Below are positions 1 through 4,741 of a stretch of 10,269 nucleotides of DNA, in pieces (within the stretch, counting starts at the first letter, position 1; each line of letters begins with the position of its first letter). Below the pieces are notes generated by a model. The model ran no database searches, had not been told where the DNA came from, and worked only from the letters and a program-made list of their open reading frames with translations. The stretch covers positions 1 to 10,269 of the forward strand of contig JBGPFS010000079.1 of NCBI GenBank assembly GCA_041483455.1, read 5' to 3'. The stretch comes from JBGPFS01 sp041483455 (lineage in GTDB: Bacteria > Chloroflexota > Limnocylindria > Limnocylindrales > CSP1-4). The position numbers and the translations under genes are program-made.

Positions 1-23
1 CCGAGGCCCGCTCGCGAGCGTGA

Positions 24-111
24 TGGCGGAGAGGGGGGGATTCGAACCCCCGACGGGTTGCCCCGAACCGCATTTCCAGTGCGGCGCCATAGGCCACTAG
101 GCGACCTCTCC
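24..111 (-). tRNA. tRNA-Ser(GGA)
   Basis: On the minus strand the gene folds as a class II tRNA with a long variable arm. The acceptor arms GGAGAGG (105-111) and CCTCTCC (28-34) pair fully, the T stem GGGGG/CCCCC encloses TTCGAAT, and the anticodon stem CCGCA/TGCGG encloses CTGGAAA. The anticodon GGA (75-77) reads UCC and UCU. The discriminator base is G and the 3' CCA is encoded (24-26). The long variable arm agrees with a serine tRNA. Confidence 0.97.
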
Positions 112-116
112 GCGGT

Positions 117-174
117 CCCGATCCGATCGGGATGCCGGCCAGCCGGCCGAGACGGGCGGGCCCGGGCCGGGCCC
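117..174. repeat. Two short perfect palindromes between the two serine tRNA genes
   Basis: The 78-base spacer between the tRNA genes holds CCCGATC-C-GATCGGG at 117-131 and GGGCCCGG-G-CCGGGCCC at 158-174. Both are perfect inverted repeats around one central base. They could form hairpins in a joint tRNA transcript, for processing or partial termination, but neither is followed by a T-run on either strand. Short palindromes arise easily in DNA this GC-rich, so a function is not established. Confidence 0.4.
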
Positions 175-189
175 TCAGGGGCGAGTCGA

Positions 190-275
<86 letters not shown>

Positions 276-282
276 GCGCGAG

Positions 283-291
283 AGGATACCA
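283..291 (-). promoter_or_regulatory. Possible extended -10 promoter for the minus-strand serine tRNAs
   Basis: Read on the minus strand this is TGG-TATCCT, an extended -10 (TGn) element. It ends 7 bases before the first base of tRNA-Ser(CGA), so transcription would start at or close to the mature 5' end. No good -35 is visible. The inference rests on one hexamer. Confidence 0.35.
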
Positions 292-346
292 AAGGGTCGC
301 CGAGCCGCGCCGCCGACCACTCGTCGGGCTCGCCGCCGGGCCCCGG

Positions 347-799
347 TCAGGAGCCGGTGCGAACCTCCGGCCGGGCGGCGAGGAGCTCCTCCGCATCGTC
401 CCGCCGGATGCCGCTGACGACCGCCATCCGGCGCGGCAGGCCCGGGTGGTCGGCGAGCTGGACGACCGAGCCGGCAGCCCCGTCGCGGGGATCCGGGACG
501 GCGAACACGAGGGCCGCGACATCGCTGGCCAGGAGCGCCCCGACGCACATCGGGCAGGGTTCGAGCGTGGTGAAGACGGTCGCGTCACCCAGGTCCGCCG
601 TGCCGAGCCGGCGCGCCGCCTCACGGAGCGCGACGATCACCGCGTGGGCGGTCGGGTCGCCCGTTTCGCGCACCCGGTCGTGCGCGCGAGCGACCATCGC
701 ATCGTTGACGACGACCACCGCGGAGACCGGGCGCTCGCCCACCTCGCTCGCGATCCGAGCCTCGGCGAGCGCCTCGCCCATGAACAGCTCGTAGTTCAT
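347..799 (-). CDS. tadA: TadA-like nucleoside/tRNA adenosine deaminase family protein lacking the catalytic Glu
   Basis: The 150-residue protein matches the zinc-dependent cytidine/deoxycytidylate deaminase fold in its TadA branch. It has DPTAHA at 48-53, EPCPMC at 80-85 and a TadA-like C-terminal stretch starting VPDPRDGAAGSV. Zinc ligands His52, Cys82 and Cys85 are present. In active members the His is followed by Ala-Glu, and that Glu shuttles the proton during deamination. Here the codon at 638-640, read on the minus strand, is GTG, giving Val54. The PVGAV motif reads PVSAV, and the usual Asn after the second strand is Asp41. TadA converts A34 of tRNA-Arg(ACG) to inosine; with Glu missing, activity is doubtful. 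It could be a pseudoenzyme, a neofunctionalised paralogue or a base-call error (GAG to GTG is one base). The chosen start is the only ATG that fits the family length. The upstream open frame continues antisense to pfkA and is not coding. Confidence 0.85.
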   Translation of the reverse strand: MNYELFMGEALAEARIASEVGERPVSAVVVVNDAMVARAHDRVRETGDPTAHAVIVALREAARRLGTADLGDATVFTTLEPCPMCVGALLASDVAALVFAVPDPRDGAAGSVVQLADHPGLPRRMAVVSGIRRDDAEELLAARPEVRTGS

Positions 800-805
800 G
801 GGCTG

Positions 806-811
806 ATGATA
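806..811 (-). promoter_or_regulatory. Possible -10 box giving a leaderless transcript of the deaminase gene
   Basis: On the minus strand this is TATCAT, ending 6 bases before the ATG at 799. A start about 7 bases downstream would fall on the A of the ATG itself. No Shine-Dalgarno sequence is visible between this box and the start codon, which fits leaderless translation. The -35 is not recognisable. Confidence 0.3.
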
Positions 812-922
812 CCGGAGGGTACGAGCCGGCCGACCCGAGCGAGGACGGTCAGGGCGTGGGCAGGCCGAAGGCGACGGGGCTAGGATTCGGAGTCCGACCA
901 CGAACACGAGGAGCAGGCAGGC

Positions 923-2107
923 ATGGCCCGGAGCCGCAGGATCGGCATCCTGACCGGAGGCGGCGACGTCCCCGGCCTCAATTCGGTGATCAAGAGCGTC
1001 GTCTACCGGTCGACCGAGCTCGGCTACGAGGTGGTCGGGATCCGGCGCGGATGGGAAGGGCTCACCCACATGCGCCCGGGCGCGGAGCTCGACGCGGAGT
1101 ACCTCCGCCCGCTCGACCGGATCAACACCCGGACCATCGACCGGACCGGCGGGACGATCCTCCACACCTCGCGCACGAACCCCCGCCGGATGCGTCGGGC
1201 CGACCTGCCGCCGACGCTGAGCGACGCGCTGGTCGCCAGCTTCGCGACCGGCGAGGACCGCTACGACCTGACGCCGCTCGTGCTCGACCACATCGCCTCG
1301 CTCGGGCTCGACCACCTCGTGACGATCGGGGGCGACGACACCCTGAGCTTCGCGGCGGTCCTCTCGGCGGCCGGCTTCCCGCTGACCGCGATCCCGAAGA
1401 CGATGGACAACGACGTCCGGGGCACCGAGTACTGCATCGGCTTCTCGACCGCCATCACCCGGGCGAAGGAGCTCATCAACCGGCAGCGCACGATGCTCGG
1501 CTCGCACGAGCGGATCGGCGTCTTCCGGATCTTCGGCCGGGACGCCGGGTTCTCCGCCCTGATGGCCGCCTACGTCACATCCGGCCGGTGCCTCATCCCC
1601 GAGGCGACGTTCGACCTCGAGCGCCTGTGCGGGGTCCTGGCCGCCGACCACGCGGCCAACCCGAGCCGCTACGCCTTCGTCATCGCGGCCGAGGGGGCGA
1701 CCTGGGAGGGAGCGAGTCTCGCCGAGTGGGGCGATGCCGACTCCTACGGCCATCGCCACAAGGTCAACGTGGCCGAGGCGCTCTCGGCCGAGCTCAAGGG
1801 CCGGACCGGCATCGAGGCGGTCGCCAGCGAGCTGACGTACGACCTGCGGAGCGGCGAGGCCGACTCGCTCGATCAGATGGCCGCGATCACCTTCGCGAAC
1901 GTGGCGATGGACCTGATCCGTGACGGCGTCCACGGCCGGATGGTGGCGATCCGGGGCGGTCACTACGACCACACGACGCTGCCCGACCCGGCGCTCGGAC
2001 CGCGCAAGGTCGACGTGGCGACGATGTACGACGAGAGCCGCTTCCGACCGGTCTACTCGGGCAAGCTCGGCGCCCCGCTCATGGTCATCGGCTCGCCGGA
2101 CGCGTGA
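923..2107 (+). CDS. pfkA: 6-phosphofructokinase, pyrophosphate-type signature
   Basis: The 394-residue protein belongs to the PfkA family, which phosphorylates fructose-6-phosphate to fructose-1,6-bisphosphate in the cytoplasm. The N-terminal nucleotide/phosphate loop GGGDVPGLN is at 12-20, GGDDT at 136-140, PKTMDND at 158-164 with catalytic base Asp162, FGRDAGF at 204-210, and the substrate-contacting PEATFD at 226-231. Two positions decide the phosphoryl donor in this family. E. coli Gly104 is Asp139 here and Gly124 is Lys159, the combination known from PPi-dependent enzymes, so a reversible PPi-PFK is predicted (inference). The start is supported by GAGGAG at 908-913, 9 bases before the ATG. 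The gene diverges from the deaminase with a 123-base gap and converges on the following reductase with 6 bases between stop codons. A weak TAGGAT at 881-886 might be its -10. It is not part of the aro operon. Confidence 0.93.
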   Translation: MARSRRIGILTGGGDVPGLNSVIKSVVYRSTELGYEVVGIRRGWEGLTHMRPGAELDAEYLRPLDRINTRTIDRTGGTILHTSRTNPRRMRRADLPPTLSDALVASFATGEDRYDLTPLVLDHIASLGLDHLVTIGGDDTLSFAAVLSAAGFPLTAIPKTMDNDVRGTEYCIGFSTAITRAKELINRQRTMLGSHERIGVFRIFGRDAGFSALMAAYVTSGRCLIPEATFDLERLCGVLAADHAANPSRYAFVIAAEGATWEGASLAEWGDADSYGHRHKVNVAEALSAELKGRTGIEAVASELTYDLRSGEADSLDQMAAITFANVAMDLIRDGVHGRMVAIRGGHYDHTTLPDPALGPRKVDVATMYDESRFRPVYSGKLGAPLMVIGSPDA

Positions 2108-2113
2108 CCCGCC

Positions 2114-3031
2114 TCAGGCCGGCAGACCGGCCCGCGCCCGGAGCGCCCGGGCGACCGCCGACATGTCGTCGTCGGCATGGCCGTCGGCCACCAGGCCGCG
2201 CTCGATCTCGGCGCACAGCTCGCTGATCGGGAGCTCGACCCCCGTCTCGGCCGCGAGGGCGAGCGCGATCCCGAGGTCCTTGAGGTGGAGGGCCACCTTG
2301 AAGCCGAGCGGGTAGTCGTTCGCGATCATCCGGCCGCTCCGGTTCGCGAGGACCCAGCTCTGGGCGGCACCGCCGGAGAGCGCCCCGACCACCTGTCCCA
2401 CGTCGAGGCCGGCCCGGAGGGCCAGGACGATCCCCTCGGCGACGCCGAGGTACGTCCCGGCCAGGATCACCTGGTTGACGGCCTTGACGGCCTGGCCCGA
2501 GCCGATCGGGCCGACGTGGGTGATCGTGGTGCCGAGGACCGCCAGGAGCGGCCGCGCTCGCTCGACCGCGACGGCCTCGCCGCCGACGAAGATCGTCAGG
2601 GTCGCTTTCCGGGCCCCCTCCGAGCCGCCGGAAACAGGCGCGTCGACGAGCCCGATCCCCCGCTCGGCCAGCCGGGTCGCGAACGCGCGCGTCCCCGACG
2701 GGGCGATCGTCGAGCAGTCGATCACGAGGCTGCCGGGGGCGAGTCCCTCGGCCAGGCCGTCGGGGCCGAACAGGACCGCCTCGACGTCCGGCGTGTCGGA
2801 GACGCACACGACCGCCACGTCGCAGGCACGCCCCACCCCGGCCGGGGTCGCGACCTCCCGCGCGCCGAGCGCGAGGACGTCGCCGGCCCGGCCGGCGGTC
2901 CGGTTCCAGACCGTGAGCGGGAAACCGGCCCGGGCAAGGTGACCGGCCATCGCCGCGCCCATCGTGCCGAGACCGAGGAACCCGACCCGCTCGGCCCCCG
3001 GATGGGTGGTGGTGGTGCCCATGTCGCTCAT
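2114..3031 (-). CDS. NAD(P)-dependent reductase, 3-hydroxyisobutyrate dehydrogenase / tartronate semialdehyde reductase family
   Basis: The 305-residue cytoplasmic protein has the full set of motifs of the beta-hydroxyacid dehydrogenase family: dinucleotide-binding GFLGLGTMG (17-25), DAPVSGG (130-136) for substrate, GSGQAVKAVNQ (177-187) with catalytic Lys183, and the helical-domain signature HLKDLG (249-254). Its length is normal for the family (about 290-300). Members reduce or oxidise short 3-hydroxyacids such as 3-hydroxyisobutyrate, tartronate semialdehyde, glyoxylate or succinic semialdehyde, and the substrate cannot be read from motifs alone. Asn43-Arg44 (VWNRT) after the second strand suggests a preference for NADP over NAD (inference). 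The first ATG was chosen; a second, three codons downstream, is equally possible, and neither has a strong ribosome site. The 195 bases upstream (3032-3226) contain no gene. They separate this gene from the divergent tRNA-Ser(GCT). Confidence 0.9.
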   Translation of the reverse strand: MSDMGTTTTHPGAERVGFLGLGTMGAAMAGHLARAGFPLTVWNRTAGRAGDVLALGAREVATPAGVGRACDVAVVCVSDTPDVEAVLFGPDGLAEGLAPGSLVIDCSTIAPSGTRAFATRLAERGIGLVDAPVSGGSEGARKATLTIFVGGEAVAVERARPLLAVLGTTITHVGPIGSGQAVKAVNQVILAGTYLGVAEGIVLALRAGLDVGQVVGALSGGAAQSWVLANRSGRMIANDYPLGFKVALHLKDLGIALALAAETGVELPISELCAEIERGLVADGHADDDMSAVARALRARAGLPA

Positions 3032-3200
3032 CGATCGTCCGTCCTGCCCAGCTCGACGCCGGATCCTGGGCGCAGGCTCGCCGCGGACCGGGTGTCGTCG
3101 TCGCAGCGTACGGCGTTCGGCCCGCTCGGGTGCGCCGTTCGGCTCGACCGAACCTCGATCCGATGGCGCTCGCCGAGGGGCCGGGGAGAGGGGGTGGCCG

Positions 3201-3209
3201 TGCTATCAT
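3201..3209 (+). promoter_or_regulatory. Extended -10 promoter for tRNA-Ser(GCT) and tRNA-Arg(GCG)
   Basis: TGC-TATCAT is an extended -10 box (TGn), 17 bases before the tRNA start, which would leave a 5' extension of about 10 bases for RNase P to remove. No clear -35 is present (3181-3186 is CCGGGG). The same TATCAT hexamer stands before the deaminase gene. Confidence 0.45.
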
Positions 3210-3226
3210 GCCGCCCGCGGTTCGAC

Positions 3227-3318
3227 GGAGAGGTCGCATAGAGGCCTAGTGCAGCGGTTTGCTAAACCGCCAGGTGGGGTAACCTGCCTCGGGGGTTCGA
3301 ATCCCCCCCTCTCCGCCA
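3227..3318 (+). tRNA. tRNA-Ser(GCT)
   Basis: This is a class II tRNA with acceptor stem GGAGAGG/CCTCTCC, anticodon stem GCGGT/ACCGC enclosing TTGCTAA, and anticodon GCT at 3261-3263 reading AGC and AGU. The variable arm is long (CAGGTGGGGTAACCTGCCT). The T arm is GGGGG TTCGAAT CCCCC, the discriminator is G, and CCA is encoded at 3316-3318. Its last 30 bases equal the last 30 of tRNA-Ser(GGA). Confidence 0.97.
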
Positions 3319-3348
3319 GGTCCCCTCTCCGGACCACCCGCCACGCGT

Positions 3349-3424
3349 GCGCCCGTAGCTCAGTGGATAGAGCGTCAGGTTGCGGACCTGAAGGTCGTGG
3401 GTTCGAGTCCCGCCGGGCGCGCCA
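3349..3424 (+). tRNA. tRNA-Arg(GCG)
   Basis: This is a standard 76-base class I tRNA. The acceptor stem GCGCCCG/CGGGCGC is fully paired and the D stem is GCTC/GAGC. The anticodon stem TCAGG/CCTGA encloses TTGCGGA, giving anticodon GCG at 3382-3384. The variable loop is AGGTC, the T stem GTGGG/CCCGC, the discriminator G, and CCA is encoded. It reads CGC and, by wobble, CGU. Most bacteria read these codons with tRNA-Arg(ACG) edited to ICG by TadA. It lies 30 bases after tRNA-Ser(GCT) and is probably in the same transcript. Confidence 0.95.
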
Positions 3425-3446
3425 CCCTCATCCGCCGGCCGCGCCG

Positions 3447-3469
3447 AGCGCGGGACCGGTGCCCGCGTT
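3447..3469. repeat. GC-rich inverted repeat abutting the aro -35 box
   Basis: CGCGGG (3449-3454) pairs with CCCGCG (3462-3467) across a 7-base loop, and A-T and G-T pairs extend the stem to 3447 and 3469, into the TTGACA box. It could slow or end tRNA transcription, or be an operator. There is no T-run, so it is not a convincing intrinsic terminator. Confidence 0.35.
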
Positions 3470-3497
3470 GACACCGGGACGCTCCCTCGGGTACCGT
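3468..3497 (+). promoter_or_regulatory. Sigma-70-type promoter of the aro operon
   Basis: A perfect -35 TTGACA (3468-3473) is followed after 18 bases by TACCGT (3492-3497), which keeps the T, A and final T of the -10 consensus. Transcription would begin near 3503-3505, only about 5-7 bases before the ATG of the leader peptide. The perfect -35 stands out in such GC-rich DNA. Confidence 0.65.
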
Positions 3498-3509
3498 CCC
3501 GACACGCCG

Positions 3510-3545
3510 ATGAAGCACTTCTTCTACTTTTCGAACCCGGCATGA
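3510..3545 (+). CDS. Phe/Tyr-rich attenuator leader peptide MKHFFYFSNPA
   Basis: ATG AAG CAC TTC TTC TAC TTT TCG AAC CCG GCA TGA encodes 11 residues, with codons 4-7 reading Phe-Phe-Tyr-Phe. The frame lies between a consensus promoter and a strong terminator upstream of the aromatic pathway operon. That is the position and composition of known leader peptides such as those of pheA and pheST in enterobacteria. The presumed role is to stall the ribosome when charged tRNA-Phe or tRNA-Tyr is scarce, not to make a working protein. There is no Shine-Dalgarno sequence, and the predicted mRNA start is only a few bases upstream, so translation would be almost leaderless. The frame is far too short to be supported by composition alone; the evidence is the combination of codons, place and RNA structures. 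Confidence 0.75.
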   Translation: MKHFFYFSNPA

Positions 3546-3587
3546 CCGATCCCGGAGCCTAGGCCCGGGAGCGCGGGTCGTGCCGGG
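3536..3587 (+). promoter_or_regulatory. Attenuator RNA: pairing segments between leader peptide and terminator
   Basis: The last leader codons, the stop and two further bases (3536-3547, CCCGGCATGACC) can pair over 12 positions, with one G-U, with 3576-3587 (GGTCGTGCCGGG). This helix encloses a hairpin of TCCCGG (3550-3555) with CCGGGA (3565-3570). Segment 3569-3580 (GAGCGCGGGTCG) resembles the terminator's left arm and can pair at 11 of 12 positions, including two G-U, with the right-arm region 3602-3613. A stalled ribosome masking 3536-3547 would free 3569-3580 to disturb the terminator. The pairings are read from the sequence; the switching order is inference. A weaker classical alternative is 3553-3560 with 3596-3603, which has one mismatch and one G-U. 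Confidence 0.6.
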
Positions 3588-3589
3588 GT

Positions 3590-3619
3590 GAGCAGAGGTC
3601 CCGACCTCTGCTCTTTTTT
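3590..3619 (+). terminator. Intrinsic terminator (attenuator) before aroF
   Basis: The left arm GAGCAGAGGT (3590-3599) pairs perfectly with ACCTCTGCTC (3604-3613) around the four-base loop CCCG, and six T's follow (3614-3619). This is the only textbook intrinsic terminator in the window. It lies 45 bases upstream of aroF, between promoter and gene, so it must be conditional or it would silence the operon. It could also stop transcription reading through from the tRNA genes. Confidence 0.88.
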
Positions 3620-3622
3620 GTT

Positions 3623-3640
3623 GGCCAGGGCGGCCTGGCC
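3623..3640 (+). repeat. Second hairpin just after the terminator T-run
   Basis: GGCCAGG (3623-3629) pairs perfectly over 7 bases with CCTGGCC (3634-3640), with loop GCGG. It lies between the terminator and the aroF ribosome site (AAAGGA at 3648-3653). It might protect the 5' end of readthrough mRNA or pause polymerase; its role is unknown. Confidence 0.5.
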
Positions 3641-3664
3641 CGGACCGAAAGGACGGATCCACGG

Positions 3665-4741
3665 ATGTTCGTGGTGATGAACGCCGCGGCCACGCAGGCC
3701 GAGACGAACGGGGTCAAGAGCCTGATCCTGGCCGAAGGGCTGACCCCCCACGACCACGTTGGCACCGAGCGGGTGGTCATCGCGGTCGTCGGCGAGATCG
3801 GGCCGCGCAAGCCGGTCCTGATGAGCCGTCTCGAGGCCCTGCCCGGCGTCGAGTCGGTCACGGCGATCAGCCGGCCGTTCAAGCTGACCTCGCGCGAGTT
3901 CCATCCGGAGGACACCGTCATCCGCGTGCTTGACGCGACCATCGGCGACGGGTCGCTCACGGTCATGGCCGGCCCGTGCTCGATCGAGAGCCGCGACCAG
4001 CTCATGGAGACGGTCGACGGCGTGGTGGCTGCCGGCGCGACGATCATCCGGGGCGGGGCGTTCAAGCCGCGCACGAGTCCCTATTCGTTCCAGGGCCTGG
4101 GCGTCGAGGCGCTGCGCTACCTGGCCGAAGCGCGCGAGCGGACGGGCCGGCCCGTCATCACCGAGGTGATGGAGCCGAACCAGGTCGACATCGTGGCCGA
4201 GTACGCGGACATCCTCCAGATCGGCACCCGGAACATGCAGAACTACTCGCTCCTGACGGCCGTCGGGCGAGTCGCCCGGCCGGTCATGCTCAAGCGCGGC
4301 TACGGCGCCACGATCGAGGAATGGCTGATGAGCGCCGAGTACATCGTCAGCTCCGGCAACCCGAACGTCATCCTGTGCGAGCGCGGGATCCGGACCTTCG
4401 AGCCGTACACCCGGAACACGCTCGACCTGGCGGCCATCCCCCTCCTCCACCACCTCACTCACCTCCCCGTGGTCGTCGACCCGTCGCACGCCACGGGCAA
4501 GCGCTGGCTGGTCAAGCCGATGTCGCTGGCCGGGGTCGCGGCGGGCGCCGACGGGATCATGGTCGAGGTCCACCCGCGCCCCGACGAAGCGCTCTCCGAC
4601 GGCGAGCAGTCGCTCACGCTCGAGCAATTCGCCGCCCTGATGGCCGCCCTGCGGCCGATCCACGAGCAGGTCCGCCACCTCCACGGCGACCCGGTCCTGT
4701 CGGGTGCGGCCCTGAAGGTGGGCGGGGCGAGCAGGCATTGA
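3665..4741 (+). CDS. aroF: 3-deoxy-7-phosphoheptulonate (DAHP) synthase, type I-beta with N-terminal ferredoxin-like domain
   Basis: The 358-residue protein condenses phosphoenolpyruvate and erythrose-4-phosphate, the first step of the shikimate pathway. Residues 1 to about 70 form the ferredoxin-like regulatory domain seen in the Thermotoga maritima enzyme, where it mediates feedback inhibition by aromatic amino acids; the link REFHPEDT is at 77-84. The TIM-barrel catalytic domain follows, with AGPCS (102-106), RGGAFKPRTSPYSFQG (129-144), ILCERGIRTFE (236-246), DPSHATG (272-278) and VEVHP (300-304). Metal ligands by family alignment are Cys105, His275, Glu301 and Asp312, all present. The start ATG has AAAGGA at 3648-3653, with an 11-base spacing. 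It is the first structural gene after the Phe/Tyr attenuator, and its stop overlaps the aroA start by 4 bases. Transcriptional attenuation plus allosteric control is an inference from the leader and the domain layout. Confidence 0.96.
   Translation: MFVVMNAAATQAETNGVKSLILAEGLTPHDHVGTERVVIAVVGEIGPRKPVLMSRLEALPGVESVTAISRPFKLTSREFHPEDTVIRVLDATIGDGSLTVMAGPCSIESRDQLMETVDGVVAAGATIIRGGAFKPRTSPYSFQGLGVEALRYLAEARERTGRPVITEVMEPNQVDIVAEYADILQIGTRNMQNYSLLTAVGRVARPVMLKRGYGATIEEWLMSAEYIVSSGNPNVILCERGIRTFEPYTRNTLDLAAIPLLHHLTHLPVVVDPSHATGKRWLVKPMSLAGVAAGADGIMVEVHPRPDEALSDGEQSLTLEQFAALMAALRPIHEQVRHLHGDPVLSGAALKVGGASRH

Noticed and set aside
116..123. AroA loop variant (residues 116-123) as a glyphosate-resistance mutation
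   Set aside because: Leu at the position of E. coli Pro101 is, to my knowledge, common in the NSGT-type EPSP synthases of other bacteria, so it is not evidence of selection. The coordinates here are residue numbers of AroA; the DNA lies at about 5083-5106.
800..1972. Long minus-strand extension of the deaminase reading frame
   Set aside because: It is antisense to a fully conserved phosphofructokinase and shows no known motifs. Long antisense frames are expected at this GC content. The real deaminase begins at 799.
3425..3664. T-box riboswitch or other tRNA-sensing leader
   Set aside because: The leader is too short and lacks the stem I, AG-bulge and T-box TGGNACCGCG features. The peptide-based attenuator explains the region better.
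3976..4737. Upstream extension of the aroA frame
   Set aside because: It runs out of frame through the catalytic domain of aroF, and the peptide there is Arg/Pro-rich and motif-free. It is open only because of GC bias.
3524..4738. 404-codon minus-strand open frame opposite aroF
   Set aside because: Its composition is Arg/Asp/Gly-rich without motifs, and it lies exactly antisense to aroF. It is a shadow frame.
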